Shown: positions 47,600 to 60,130, counted from the first letter of the stretch. The stretch: DNA of 64,000 nt from Saccopteryx bilineata (GCF_036850765.1 NC_089490.1:97142074-97206073), one strand, 5' to 3'. Numbers and translations: made by a program. The notes: a model not told the origin generated them from the letters alone.

Positions 47600-48010
47600 T
47601 TCTTTTTTCTTTTTTTTTTTTCTTTTTTTGACAGAGACAAAAAGAGAGTCAGTGAGAGGGACAGATAGGGACAGACAGACAGGAAGGGAGAGAGATAAGA
47701 AATATCAAGCATCAATTTTTTGTTGCAGCTCCTTAGTTGTTCATTGATTGCTTTCTCATATGTGCCTTGACCAGGGGGCTACAGCAGAGCGAGTGACCCA
47801 TTACTCAAGCCAGTGACCTTGGGCTCAAGCCAGAAACCTTGGGGTCATGTCTATGATCCCACGCTCCAGCCAGTGACCCCTTGCTCAAGCTGGTGAGCCT
47901 TTGCTCAAGCCAGATGAGCCCATGCTCAAGCCGGTAACCTCGGGGTTTCGAGCCTGGGTCCTCCACACCCTAGTCTGACAGTCTATTCACTGCACCACCT
48001 CCTGGTCAGG
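47600..48010 (-). mobile_element. tRNA-derived SINE, repeated-gcttgagc type, reversed
   Basis: Begins with a long T-rich tail, then gacagacagacaggaaggga, tgttgttcattgattgctt-like and repeated gctcaagc words (ccttgctcaagctggtgag). It ends ctgcaccacctcctggtcag, the complement of the head. At about 410 bp it has extra repeat units compared with the copy at 36455. No clean duplication was found. Confidence 0.9.
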
Positions 48011-48104
48011 AGCTTCATCTTAATCTTACGTGAGACTGATGGATCTCAGCCTAGCCTCCCTGACAGATCATCATGAGGAGCCTTTTGAGATAACCTCCAC
48101 TCTA
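48011..48104. other. Unique non-coding sequence
   Basis: Short spacer between a SINE and an L2-like fragment. Nothing recognised. Confidence 0.35.
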
Positions 48105-48220
48105 TATTAAGTTCATGAGGACAAACTTCTTTGTTTTTACAATTACTGCATCAATTGTATGCTTTAGGACATCTACTAGATATGGTACACACCAGGCACT
48201 TAATAAATGTTTTGTAAACA
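48105..48220 (+). repeat. L2-like LINE fragment
   Basis: taagttcatgaggacaaac, then ctagatatggtacacaccag and gcacttaataaatgttttgt follow the L2 3' end. Short and diverged. Confidence 0.5.
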
Positions 48221-49264
48221 GATGTATAAATAACATGTAAAAATACTTTAAAAAGATAGAAAAATGAAAAGGATTACAGCTGGGTCAACTGTCTGTGGAG
48301 ACTATTCCAATGCATACCCCACTCCCTCCCCTACCTCCGCACTATCCCATGACCATTCTGATCGGTCAGGGGGCATTTAAAAGGGGCAGACCAACAACTT
48401 TGATCTCTACAAAGTGAAATCAAGCTAGTGACTGTGGGAAGCACAACATAATACCTGGCAAAAGTGAATGTGAGGGACGTTCCTCCTTGAGGCCACCCCC
48501 TCCCCCCATTTCCCATACATCTTGTTGAAGGGAAGGCAAAGAAACCTACTTTGCCATTTTGATCAGAATTCAACAGGGACATGGGCCTAGAAAGCAGGAG
48601 AAAAATCCTCCAAGTCTGTCTTCTTTGAAGAAAGCCTTCTGATGAACCATCCTCTAATTCCTAGAGAGGGCAGTTAGCTTCTGTCCCCACTGATGGCAAG
48701 CCGTTAGGATCAGGCGATTGAATAGGCACATATCCCATATAATCAAAAGAAGCTGGTGCCCATGTCTCAGCTGGATATTAACTTAGCATTTTTTTAAGGC
48801 AACCTCCCAGCCCCATCACAGAGTTGCTTCTCGAATATAAATGTCAAGTGAGACAGCAAAAATTAATTTAATATGCTTTATGGGCACTGGGTAATACCCA
48901 GAAGGCTAACAATGGCAGAACAGAATTATTTAAAAATTGAGAGTGAGTATGCTTTATAGACCCTGGCACACCGCCAAGGGCAGTAGAGTGAGTGGGAGAA
49001 GGAAACACTGGTAATTGGGGTCAGTGGTCAGCTTTCTTTTCAGCATGAGTGGTTTTTAGAACCACCAGTATTTTTCCTTTCAAAGACAGCACACAGGTTT
49101 TTTGTTCTGAAGCCTACCTCAGAGACAGTATGCTTGAGTTTTCTTAAGTACAGGCACCAGGTGGCTGGAGGTGGTAATAAATTTGGTTCCAGCAATGGCA
49201 CAATTGTGTGTGTGAGGAATTGAGACAGGAGCACCTCAGTGGTATCCTGTCTACACTGCAACAT
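48221..49264. other. Unique non-coding sequence
   Basis: No gene recognised over about 1 kb. All open frames are under 90 codons. Confidence 0.4.
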
Positions 49265-49520
49265 TTTAGCATATGATTAAGCAGCTAGCTCTGAAAATAG
49301 ATTTACTAGATTCAAATTCCGCTGTTATCATTTATTGACTGTGCAACGTTTGGCAGTTTACTTAACCTCTCTGTGCCTTAGGTTTCATATTTGTAAACTG
49401 AAAATGATACCAGCAGCTATTTCATAGGGTTGATGAAAGGATTAAATTCGTTGATACACGCAAAGCAAGGAGAACAGCATCCAGTACATAATGAGTACTT
49501 AGTTAACGTTAGTTATAATA
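49265..49520 (+). repeat. MIR ancient SINE
   Basis: gactgtgcaacgtttggcag, tttacttaacctctctgtgc, cttaggtttcatatttgtaa, actgaaaatgatacc, gggttgatgaaaggattaaa and agtacataatgagtact follow forward MIR nearly end to end. This is one of the best MIR copies here. Confidence 0.82.
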
Positions 49521-49682
49521 ATTATCCCGTCAATAAGCATGTAACGTAAAGCTCCCAATTTTAGATTAAAAATGGCTGTCTTTTCCAACTTTCCTTTTTT
49601 TCCAATGATGTCTTCAATTCTATGGCCTTGTCCATGCTTTTGGATCTCAATCCCCATCAATGGAAAGTAAAGAAGAAGAACC
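49521..49682. other. Unique non-coding sequence
   Basis: Spacer between two MIR-type elements. Nothing recognised. Confidence 0.35.
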
Positions 49683-49830
49683 ACTTCTGCAAGTCAAAGT
49701 CTTGAGTTTGAATGTTAGTTAAGCTACTAACTAGTTAGGTGACTCTATGGTAAAGTCATTTTCCCTCTTTGGGGTCTCAATTTCCTAGTTATTTAAATGA
49801 GGGGGTTGGACCATTTGATTTAAGCTCAGT
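49683..49830 (+). repeat. MIR-type ancient SINE
   Basis: gtcttgagtttgaatgttag, then ctaactagttaggtgactct, ctttggggtctcaatttcct and gagggggttggacc follow a MIR variant in forward orientation. Confidence 0.6.
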
Positions 49831-50454
49831 CCCAAGATTTAAGCTCTCTATTGCCCCCATGGAAATTCAAAGACTCTCATACCTAACTTAGCTTGCCTTC
49901 CACTTTGTGTAGAATGCCAGGGATACATGAGCAATTCTTCCTTCCCAAGTTACAGTTTCACCATGTTTCCTGCCTCACTCTCCTCCCGCTCTCTCTCTTT
50001 CACTTTGCAACTGGAGGGTCCCAGTCTGAGTAAATGAGAAAAACTCAAGTTTCTAGAGTGCAACTAGCCTGAAAACTACCCTGTTTTTGCCCCATTCCTA
50101 CCTCCCCATTCCCACCCCGTTTCTTGCAGTTTCTGAAAATACCTGTTCTTGTTAGTAGTAGAATATCCTCTCAACTGAAGACATTCTGTAAGAGAAGGAA
50201 AAATATATAAATGAGTCTATCTTGTGCAGTCATGGAGCCACCATCCTTCCCTTAGTTTATCATCAAATCAGCCAGTTGTTAAAGTCCCAATATCATGTGT
50301 AGCAGCCAGCATGAGTTAAAACCCTAACCTATATATGGTCTTAAAAGTCAGGAGAGATATGAGATTGTAATATAACATGATTCTTAACTTAGCACCTTGA
50401 TGTAGAGAAATGATAAATGACCATAAAATGGTTTACCAGTGTTCCCTCCTATTT
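49831..50454. other. Unique non-coding sequence
   Basis: No gene or repeat recognised. Confidence 0.4.
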
Positions 50455-50600
50455 AATTTATGTCTGGTTCCTCCACCAAACATAAGTTCCATGAAGTTGG
50501 GAGTATATTTTTACTCACCACAGCATCCCCAGCATCAAACAGAGTGCTTGATACATAATGGGCTCCCAATAAATATTTATTGAATGAATTGAGTAAATAA
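50455..50600 (+). repeat. L2 LINE 3' end
   Basis: taagttccatgaagttggga, ccacagcatccccagcatca, agagtgcttgatacataatg, then ggctcccaataaatatttat and tgaatgaattga match the terminal L2 sequence in order. Confidence 0.75.
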
Positions 50601-50924
50601 GTATAGATTCATCTATTAAATTAGGCATTTGGCACTTAAAAATCAGACCAAATCTCTGTCTTAAAAATAAAATAGGGAAAAGGGAATTTCATCAAGAATA
50701 AATGGGAATAGTGCAGAACTCATAAAATGGCCAAGACAGTTATCCTACAGGAGACTCTTGGTTTGGCCACATGTACATCACATTATTCCCACCCTCTACA
50801 AAGTAACCTCACGACACTCTTGGTCCCATCATCTCAGGAACTGATGCCCAGAAAGGCAAGAGACACCGTTAAGAGCCAACCTTTGGGGCAGGTTACCAAG
50901 AGTATACCAGTCAAAATAAGGTTT
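50601..50924. other. Unique non-coding sequence
   Basis: No repeat recognised before the LINE-1 begins. The plus frame 50727-50993 runs into the LINE-1 and is not a gene. Confidence 0.4.
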
Positions 50925-53200
50925 AAAATGAGCACGGGTATAAAAAGAACAATTCACCATGATAAAATGGGTTTTATCCCAGGAATGCAGTGATAAAAAT
51001 CAATATAATGCATGATACTAATGTTTAAAGGGGAATAAACAGAAGATAGTATCAATGGATACAGAAAAAGGATATGACAAAATTCAATATCTACTCAGAA
51101 CACAAACCCTCAGCAACAAAGGAACATCACGGAACTTTCTCACTTGATAAGGGGCATCTACAAAAAGTGCCAACAGCTGACATTATACTTAACGGAAAAA
51201 GACAGACTGCTTCCAATTTAAGATCAAGGATGAGGCAAAGATGTCCTTTCTCATCATACCTATTCAACATCATACTTGAATTCTTAGGGCAATAAAGTAA
51301 GCAAGAGAAATAAAAGTCATCCAGATTGAAAACAAAGAAGTTATCACTATTCATAGATGACATGATTTTCTACATAAAAATACTCCAAGGATTTTACAAA
51401 AAATTCCTAGAATAAACAAACTTAACAAGGTCACAGGCTACAGGATCAACACACAAAACAAGAATCATTTTTCTAGATAATAGCAACGAACAATTGGAAA
51501 TTGAAATTTTAAAAAATATGTTTTATTTACAATAGCTCCCAAAAAGCAGCATATTTAGGTATAAACCTAGCAAAACAGGCATAGAATCTGCATTCTGCAA
51601 AATGCTTATGGAAGAAATCAAAGAAGACATCAATAAATGGAAAATCAGACTCAAACAGTTAAGGTGACAAGGCCAATAAAAATCTCAACAGGCTTTTTTT
51701 TAATACATAAAAACTGACAAGCTAATTCTAAATTTATATGCAAAGGTAAATGAACTAGAACAGTAAAAAGGACTTTGAAAGAAACCCTAGCTGGAGAAAT
51801 TCCACTCTCTGATTTCAAGCCTATTATAAGGCTATGGTAATCAAGACAATAAGTTATTTTTGTTATGACAAACAAATAGATAAATAAAAAGAAATAGACA
51901 AATAAAAATAACTAGAAAAAAGTTTGGAAATAGAACCATACATGTATGGCCAATTGGTTTCTGACCAAGGTGCAAGGCCAGGTCAATGGAGAGAGGATTG
52001 TGTTTTTCACGAATGGTGCTGGAACAATTGAATATGCATATACAAAAATAACTTCAACCCATGCCTCATACCACATACAAGCATCAACTCAAAATGAATA
52101 GTAGACCTGAAGGTAAAACTTAAAACTGAAAGAAAACGTAGGAGAAAAATCTTTATAATCTTGAGTTAGACATGAATTTCTTAGAGATACAACAGCAAAG
52201 CAAGACCTCTAAATTAAAACATCAAGAAACTAAGCTTTATTTCAATTAAGTACTTCTGCTTTTTCAATAATGCTATTAAAGAATAAAAAGAGAGATTGGG
52301 AGAAAAAACTTGCAATTCATATATCTGATAAAGGACAATATTATTATTTATAATATAGAAATTCAATGACAAGAAAAGAATAAAGCCAGCTTAAAAGTGG
52401 GCAAAAGATGTAAACAAACATTTCACCAAAAAGATACGCGGATAGAAAACAGGCACATGAAAAGATGTTTAGCATCACAGATATTAAGGGAAATTAAAAA
52501 AACATAATGAAATATCATTATGCATCTCTTAGGATGTCTCAATAAAAAACACTGACAACAAACACATCAGCAAGAATGCAAAGCCACTGGAACATTCATT
52601 CTCTGCTGGTGGGAAAAAGCAATGGCACAGGCACTTTGAAAAACAGATGGGCAGTTTCCTATAAAGATAAAAGTATACCTGTCACATGACTTAGCAATGC
52701 TCCTCTGAAGTATTCCGTTGAGAGAAATGAAAGTACATTTACATAAAAAACTGGTCATAAATATTTATTGCAGTTCCATTCATAAGTACCAACCCCAAAG
52801 GTGAATGGGTAAACAGACAGTGGTCAATTCATATGATGGAATACTACTCAATAATAACAATAATAAGAAGTGTGGATGCACACGATGACTTGGATGAATT
52901 TCCAACACGTTGTGCAGAGTGAAAGAAGCTAGTTTCAGAAGGTTACATACTGTACAATATCACTTACATGACTTTCTCAAAAGACAAAATTATAGTAATA
53001 GAGAAAAAGATCAGTGGTTGGAGACGTAGGGAAACTGTGACTACAAAGAAGTAGCCTGAGGGTGTCCTCTGGGGTTAGGAAACTGCCCTGCATCCTGATT
53101 ATAGTGGTGGTTGCATGATTCTATATATAGGTTAAAACACATAGAGCTGTACGCCCCTGCAAAACTCAACTCTGCTATATTTTAATTTTTTTTAAAAATG
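50925..53200 (+). mobile_element. Old LINE-1, 5' truncated (ORF2 3' half and 3' UTR)
   Basis: The element starts within ORF2 near tttaaaatgagcacgggtat and runs through ccaggaatgcag, a reverse-transcriptase active-site region near 51343-51363 that reads FIDDM (family consensus F-A-D-D), to gacaatgga-type 3' words and a final T/A-rich end. Multiple stops and frameshifts break the frame, for example after about 70 codons from 51074. The 3' part (ggaatactactcaataataa, cctgcatcctgattatagtg) resembles L1MA/L1MB-class elements. It cannot make a functional protein. Confidence 0.85.
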
Positions 53201-54980
53201 AATACAACTATTTCAAGGGAAATGAATATACATATAAAAGGGCATCTGAAGAGAGTCCAATGGAAGAGAAAGAGGTGGTGGCAGTATTTTCCTTGGCTCT
53301 TCTATGGATAGTCTTGAATATGAGTCTTGGGTCTTTTCAACAACCTGCAGAAGTCACGCCCCTTCCCTCCCTCTGGCTGCCTCTTTGGGTCCATGTGCCT
53401 CTGTTACACTAAAGAAGGCATTCCACCATGGGCTGGGGTGTCACTGTGAGACTGAAGCATGGGGCTTTCCAAATGACCGGGCTCTCAGTAAGAGCTGCCT
53501 AACCGTTAAGCAGCAGCAGTAGTAGCGATGCCCATCTTGCCCAACCCCTCCCTCCCCCGCACTCTGGATGCCCTCCAAATGGCACCAGCCCAACCAGGGA
53601 CACTCACTTGTCCCCTCACTTCCCAAATATTTACAGAGTTCTTATTGGGTACCAGGCACAGCCAGGCTGAGACTCACAGCATATTCTGGAGGGCACGGCA
53701 GTCAGAGCAGCTGTCCTCACGAGGGCCAGCAATGGTATATCCTGTCCCAAAGGTCCTAGGCTGTTATCTCATTTCCTATCTTTGCCGATTTTAAATGCTT
53801 TTCAACACTTTTCCCCTTTCTCAGATAAAGATTTAAACACAGGCAGATGTACATCCAATACAGCAATATTTATCTGTTGACTCAATGACTTCTTCCATTA
53901 ACACGTGCTTCCTTAATTCTCTGATCTCATTCAGTTCATACCTGGGATGACTTTTCTTAACCTACTGGCAGAAAAATTCATTCTTTTTCAGTTTCCAAAG
54001 ATAAAATACAAGCTTGGTGAGATTAGGTGTTTAAAGATGGCAGTGACCTGTCCAAGGCCATCCAACAGATTGGCAATAGAACAACAGCACAGGAGCAATG
54101 AGTTCTTTCCCACAGTCAGACTGGGAAGATGAAGCCAGTGCATATGGAGGAATTGCTAAATTCCCTCTCCAAAAACTGAACAGAAATGGAAGAAGCTCTC
54201 TCTCAAATATCTGCACAAGCAGCATAGGGCAGAAATGCTTTCAAAACACAGCCATGTCCTGGGGGCAAGAGATGTTTTTGATATAAGTTGTGATGACAGC
54301 AGTTTGCAACAGACTCACATTCAGGGAACTGTTCCAGCATGCCAGAGGCAGGGAGCTTTTAACTCTCGTAACTCATCCTCACACACACACATGCCAACTA
54401 AGCTAAAGCAATGTTCAGAGACTGACAAACCACAAAGACCAGGAAATGCAGAGTGAATGCTCATCGGAAGAGCAACAGAAGGTAAATGCATACCAAGACA
54501 TAATCTGGGAGCACAGGTCGCCTTCTGAGGCGAGGAAGCAACTGTGATGAGTTCCCAGCAAACACAGAGGCCTGTAGCCAGGAGGTGCCGAGGGAGGGAA
54601 GAGGAGGAGATGGATGCGATCCTCCACTTGCCCAGCGCACATAGCAAGTGTGCTGCCAGGGTTATGTGCAGTGAGGCTGGCCTGATGCTCCACCAACTCA
54701 GGGCTTCACTGAGTGAGAAGCCCATTGCCCACACTTACTTAATGTACAGCCTTCTTAAATTAGTTCAATTTCCCTGGGAGCAAAGTTAGGAATCCGGGTT
54801 AGCTTTAAAGGGTGTCACCAAGTGGGGCCATTCAGTCACATGGGACAATTCCACCCACTCACTCCTCACCCTCAACCCCTGTGCCTAACATCCCATACAA
54901 GTCTCATCCATATCATTTTCCTCGCCTTCCCTCTTCCTGATGTCTCTCGTCTACCAACTTCAGGTTCTTTGGATAAGAAC
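53201..54980. other. Unique non-coding sequence
   Basis: No gene. A piece near 53625-53700 (ttacagagttcttattgggt, accaggcacagccaggctga) looks like an L2 or MIR end, minus strand. The minus frame 54321-54734 (137 codons) has no recognised domain. Confidence 0.4.
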
Positions 54981-54989
54981 AAGAGTCCA

Positions 54990-55654
54990 GTCTGAATAGG
55001 CGGTAGTGCAGTGGATAGAGCAGGGGTTGGGAACCTAAGGCTCGAGAGCCAGATGTGGCTCTTTTGATGGCTACATCTGGCTCACAGGCAGATCTTTAAT
55101 AAAAAAATAATAACGTTAAAAATATAAAACATTCTCATGTATTACAATCCATTCATTTCCTACTGCTCATGTTCATGGTTGTGGGTGGCTGGAGCCAATC
55201 ACAGCTGTCCTCTGGGACAACACCAAACTTTTATTGGATAATGTGTAACATACATGGGTCATTGTATGGCTCTCATGGAATTATATTTTAAAATATGTGG
55301 TGTTCATGGCTCTCTCAGCTAAAAAGGTTCCCAACCCCTGGGATAGAGCATCAGACTGGGACGCAAAGGATCCAGGTTTGAGACCCCAAGGTCACCAACT
55401 TGAGCACATGCTCATCTGGTTTGAGCAAGACTCACCAGCTTGAGCCCAAGGTTGCTGGCTTGAAACCATGGTTGCTGGCTTGAGCAAGGGGACACTCGGT
55501 CGGCTGTAGCCCCCCTCAGTCAAGTCACATGTGAGAAGGCAATCAATGAACAACTAAGGTGCCGCAACAAAAAATTGATGCTTCTCGTCTCTCTTGCTTC
55601 CTGTCTGTCTGTCCTTATCTGTCTCTCTCTCTGTCTCTGTCACAAAAAAAGAAA
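54990..55654 (+). mobile_element. tRNA-derived SINE interrupted by a hAT transposon
   Basis: The SINE head (tctgaataggcggtagtgca) ends at 55020 and resumes at 55349 with catcagactgggacgcaaag. The body has repeated gcttgagc words, and the tail is cacaaaaaaagaaa. The 9-bp target duplication aagagtcca lies at 54981-54989 and 55655-55663. Removing the hAT element and one copy of its 8-bp duplication restores a normal SINE of about 335 bp. Confidence 0.94.
55021..55340. mobile_element. Non-autonomous hAT transposon (320 bp) inserted in a SINE
   Basis: Perfect 15-bp terminal inverted repeats, caggggttgggaacc, lie at 55021-55035 and, complemented, at 55326-55340. The exact 8-bp target duplication ggatagag lies at 55013-55020 and 55341-55348. 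Subterminal sequence (ggctcgagagcc on the left) has a weaker complement on the right (ggctctctcagc). No coding capacity. Being inside a SINE, it is younger than that SINE copy. Confidence 0.98.
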
Positions 55655-55663
55655 AAGAGTCCA

Positions 55664-56249
55664 AACTTGAAAGATACTTCTATCTGCCTGCTCTTTTGGT
55701 CCCAATAAATAGGCCACCCTGCAGATAACAGACACTCAGAATGGACAGAGCTGGAGAAAGAACAGAGTTCAGGAAGACAGACCCAGGAAGCCACTCCTGA
55801 TTCACATCGCTGCCTGCTCTCCTCCCTGCTTCATGACCCATTTACCACCTGACCCGGGTACCAGGCAACTGTCCCCCAGCATTGATTTCCATCCCTGAGT
55901 CCCCACATCTGCCCTCCCGGTTGCTTAACTGAAAGACAAAGACAAGTCAATGCCAAGATCCTACAAGATCTCTAACTAGTGGTAACTGGAATTATTGTAA
56001 GACTGAGCATTGGAAATGAAATTCTGATGCTACCTTTGACCTTAGCAGTCCTGAGTAGTGGGGAGAAAGCACTTAACAGACATTAGTGACCTCCATGCTA
56101 GTCCCAGCTCTCACTAGCTGAGTGATTAAACAAGTTACCTGCCCCCTACAGTTCTCCCTCATATGCGGCTGTGGGCTCTCCTCTTGCCCAATCAGATTAG
56201 GGAAGGGAACCAGCAGGATTTTCCCCCCAGGTGGCCTTGTCTCTACAAC
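55664..56249. other. Unique non-coding sequence
   Basis: No gene or repeat recognised. Confidence 0.4.
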
Positions 56250-56263
56250 CCTTGACTCTTCTT

Positions 56264-56660
56264 TTTTTTTTTTTTTCATTTTTCTGAAGCTGGAAACGGG
56301 GAGAGACAGTCAGACAGACTCCCGCATGCGCCCAACCGGGATCCACCCGGCACGCCCACCAGGGGCTACGCTCTGCCCACCAGGGAGCGATGCTCTGCCC
56401 ATCCTGGGCGTCGCCATATTGCGACCAGAGCCACTCTAGTGCCTGAGGCAGAGGCCACAGAGCCATCCCCAGCGCCCGGGCCATCTCTGCTCCAATGGAG
56501 CCTTGGCTGCGGGAGGGGAAGAGAGAGACAGAGAGGAAAGCGCGGCGGAGGGGTGGAGAAGCAAATGGGCGCTTCTCCTGTGTGCCCTGGCCGGGAATCG
56601 AACCCCGGTCCTCCGCACGCTAGGCCGACGCTCTACCGCTGAGCCAACCGGCCAGGGCCT
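56264..56660 (-). mobile_element. Long tRNA-derived SINE (about 395 bp), reversed
   Basis: The 14-bp target duplication ccttgactcttctt is exact at 56250-56263 and 56661-56674. A pure T tail precedes catttttctgaagctggaaa; the 3' side ends ctgagccaaccggccagggc. Read on the minus strand, the B box is ggttcgattcc (56601-56611) with a good A box. Frames of 60-105 codons on both strands recur in every copy of this SINE. Confidence 0.98.
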
Positions 56661-56674
56661 CCTTGACTCTTCTT

Positions 56675-57419
56675 GTCTAGCACCTCTTGGGCTTCCAGCA
56701 CAAAAGGTCTGCCAGGTTCCTTAACACAGAGGACCTGAGCCTTCTGATGCCTTGTAATGGGACCGTGTTATCAGGCCAGTGGGGACAAATGACAGTCTGA
56801 AAAAAAAACTTATTCTCCAGTGTGAGAGCCACCTTTTCCAACTACCACCCCACCTTTTTCCCATCCCTTCCTTCCACCTAATACATCCCAATGGCAAGGA
56901 CTAAGGACAACTCTCTGCCTAACACTGAATCAGCTGCTCCCTTTAAGTGAGCGGGAAAGGGCTGTATTATCTACCACCTGATAAAAGAAACCTTAGGGAG
57001 ATGCTGCCCTCTTCTGGGAAACATACAGAAGAAAGGCCCCAAAGAGCAGGAATTTCCTCCCTTGTCTGTAATTCTCACTGTGGACAAAATGCACCACTCT
57101 GTGCTCTGGAGATAGCCAAAAAGGATATCCTATATGGAATCACATGGAAGCAGAGAAAACATGGATGAAATTCCTAATCCAGTCATCAGTGAGACCATAC
57201 CTGAAGCCTGAGCAAAATTTCCTAGAGGGCAGTACAGGATCTGAGAGCTTACTGCTTATTGCTGCCGCCCCTTATCTCTGAGCACAACCTCAGGCATGGT
57301 TCAGTCTCCTAAAAGTCCACCACTGAAAAACAACAACAACAAACAAACAAACCTCCCTGTGTCTAACAAATCCCTTTCCTGCCACAATTCAAGGTACACT
57401 TTCTATATGTCAGTGATTA
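56675..57419. other. Unique non-coding sequence
   Basis: No gene or named repeat. A short A/C-rich run (caacaacaacaaacaaacaa) lies near 57330. Confidence 0.4.
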
Positions 57420-57720
57420 ACTGACCGAACAAACCAATTCTGAGTACTTACTATGTGCTTAGCTCACGACTAAGTCCCAGCCTTGCCCTCTGAGGTTACA
57501 GCATAGTCAGAGAGGCAGAAAAGTGGCCAAAGAAGAAAAGTAATGTGTGAAGGTGCCCGGTGTGTGTATAAAGAGCAGATGGAAGTGACAGGCGATGCAG
57601 GCTGGGCAGCGGGCAGCAGGATCCTGAAGAAGCTGTCTTCAAGTAGAAGACACCTCGATGGAGCCCAATGGAGGGCCCAGATACAGGGAGCAATGGCCCA
57701 GGAGGAAGTGACAGCAGTGT
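57420..57720 (-). repeat. L2-like fragment
   Basis: Words ttctgagtacttactatgtg, gccttgccctctgaggttac and agcagatggaagtgacaggc suggest the complement of the L2 3' region. Diverged and uncertain. Confidence 0.45.
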
Positions 57721-58567
57721 GGGCTTGTATACAGACAGGCATGCTGGTGCGGGAGGAAACACAGTTCTGGTCTTTCCTTTCTCTCTTGTTTTCTTCCCTG
57801 TGGGGGTGAGAAAACAATAGGTCCCTCAGCTTGTACTGGACCCCCTTGAGAGCAGTAAGTGGTGACTTTCAGAGTTTACATACAACTTTCTGTCTATAAA
57901 TAGCACCCTGTGTGTATTTACACACATACCCCGCCCCCCCAAAATAGCATTGGCTCTTCTCACAGGGACTGTGAACTGAGAGTTTATATTTAGTTTACTC
58001 TCTCCCATCTATTTATATTTCTTTTGTTTACATAAATATTTCTCTCCATTTATTGCTCTCGTGTCTGGACACCTGATGTCATTAGAACACATAGCAACCT
58101 CATTCCATACAAACATCTTCCCTTTATCTACCCCCCCCATGTGTTTCTTAGAATTCCACAGTTCCAGGCTTGAGGCCTGAAAAGAGACCTAAGTCATTTT
58201 TTCTATACTCTGCCGCCAGCTAGATTCCCTGGAACTGGACTGTTTAAATTCCACAGGCCTCCCAAGAAGGGAGCTGTGTCCCATCCCCTTGCCCTAAATT
58301 GGCATTTTGGAGCATTTTGCAAACATGAACCACTGACCCTGCTCAGGGGGCCCTTCAAATGTTCACAGGCTGTGTATCTGCATCTATCCCTTTTCCCAGT
58401 CAACATACCCACCTTCTGTCTCTTCAGCCATCAGTTCTTATCCGTATCAATTCTTCTACCGTTTTCACTACCTTCATCAGAACCTCCCTTCCAATTCTGT
58501 GCTTTCCTCAAGGTTGAAGATCTGGAATCCTGATGAGACTCTGGATTCACTTGAAGACCATTGGAAG
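57721..58567. other. Unique non-coding sequence
   Basis: No gene. A C-rich run (cccc, g, cccccccc) lies near 57929-57942. Open frames up to 115 codons near 57470-57817 have no domain. Confidence 0.4.
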
Positions 58568-58576
58568 ATTGCTTCT

Positions 58577-58895
58577 AGCCTGACCAGGTGGTGGCTCAGT
58601 GGATAGAGCATCAGCCTGGGATGCTGAGGACCTAGGTTCAAAACCCCAAGTTCGCTGGCTTGAGTGTGGGCTCACCAGCTTGAGCACAGGGATACTGGCT
58701 TGAGTATGGGATCATATACATGACTCCATGGTTGCTGGCTTGAGCCCAAAGACCACTGGCTTGAGCAAGGTGTCACTGGGTCTGCTAGAGGCCCCTGGTC
58801 AAGGCACAGATAAAAAAGCAATCAGTGAACAACTAAGGTGCTGCAATGAGGAATTGATGTTTATCTCTCTCCCTTCCTGTCTGTCTGTCCCCCTA

Positions 58896-58934
<39 letters not shown>

Positions 58935-58950
58935 ATTAAAACAAAAAAAA
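58577..58950 (+). mobile_element. tRNA-derived SINE, repeated-gcttgagc type (about 370 bp)
   Basis: The head gcctgaccaggtggtggctc and B-box-like ggttcaaaacc precede repeated gcttgagc words (tgagcacagggatactggct). An expanded CT run and an A-rich tail end it. The 9-bp duplication attgcttct is exact at 58568-58576 and 58951-58959. Confidence 0.95.
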
Positions 58951-58959
58951 ATTGCTTCT

Positions 58960-59084
58960 GATTCCCTGGGATGACACCCCTGAGCCCAAACAAGTATATG
59001 CCGGTGTCACCTCAGGTTGTCACAAATGGCATGAGGATGGATGTGAACTCCAGACTATTTTCTACCCTTTTTCCTGAGAGTAGA
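58960..59084. other. Unique non-coding sequence
   Basis: Short spacer; nothing recognised. Confidence 0.35.
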
Positions 59085-59285
59085 AAGAACACAGGCTTTG
59101 GAGGCACATTCTTCTAGAGACAAAACTCCTGTCGCATACAGTCATGGGGTCTTGGGCAAATCTATAAACCTCTCTGAGCCTCATCTGTAAAATGCAGATA
59201 ATACACTGACTTTTCAAAGTTGTGAGAAAATATAAAGAGTAGGAAGAGAAGGTGCCCAATAGTAACCAAATGTCTAATATTCCCT
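59085..59285 (+). repeat. MIR ancient SINE
   Basis: agaacacaggctttggaggc, gtcttgggcaaatctataaa, cctctctgagcctcatctgt and aaaatgcagataatacactg, then gaaaatataaagagtagg follow forward MIR closely. Confidence 0.78.
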
Positions 59286-60130
59286 GTCTTTGTCTTTCCT
59301 AGAGAAACCCACATCTCTGTCATTTTTTGAAAGCCCATTCCAATGAAGACTTCCTACAGACCCTACAGATTCTAAAACAGTCTAACTCTGCCTTTTGAGG
59401 TGAGAACCATGCTCCCCAGCAGGTGCAAGCCACACTTGACAGAGTAGCAGCTTTGAGGCATTCTCTGGATCCCTGGAAAGAGACTGACTTGCTATCTAGC
59501 CTTGGGACCTTCAATGGACTGCTTGGGAAGAACAGTGAACAGAACACTGTTCTGTGGTATACAGCATCCCAGGGGGAAGTGCATGTACCCCACCTCCAAT
59601 GAAGACTGAGCAGGCAGAGGAGGAGGAGATGAAGAGTGAGGCACCAAAGGGAGAACGCCCAGGTGTAGGAGATTCAGACCACTGAGCAGAGGCAAGGCCA
59701 GCAGACACCTCATTCTCACTCACTGTCTCTCATTCTTGGCTCTAATCTCAACCTCTCTCTGGCTCTCACTGAACATTCAGCCAGTCTGGCATTTATTCCA
59801 GGTAATCTTACGTGTTATTGCAAACTCAAACCAAAGGGAGAAGAAACAGAATCAAAAACTCAGAGAAAAATAAAGTCCTAAATTGTATCCAAGTTAAAAG
59901 CTCTTCTTGAATCTGCCTGCGGGGTAACCTGATAAAATCGGGGTTCTTGGTGCCTGCTCACCACAACCTCCCTCCCAGTGAGAGTCAGTGTCCTGGCTCT
60001 GGGAAGTGGATGGGGATTAAAGCAGTGACCGAAGCAGGCAGTCATCAAGGAAAACAAAGGACTTCCCGTTGGACCAAGGCCACTCCCAGAAAGATAGTCC
60101 CTGAAGAATGCAGTTTGGTTTATGAAACAA
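59286..60130. other. Unique non-coding sequence
   Basis: No gene or repeat recognised. The acceptor-like gtctttcctag near 59302 has no matching donor. Confidence 0.4.
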
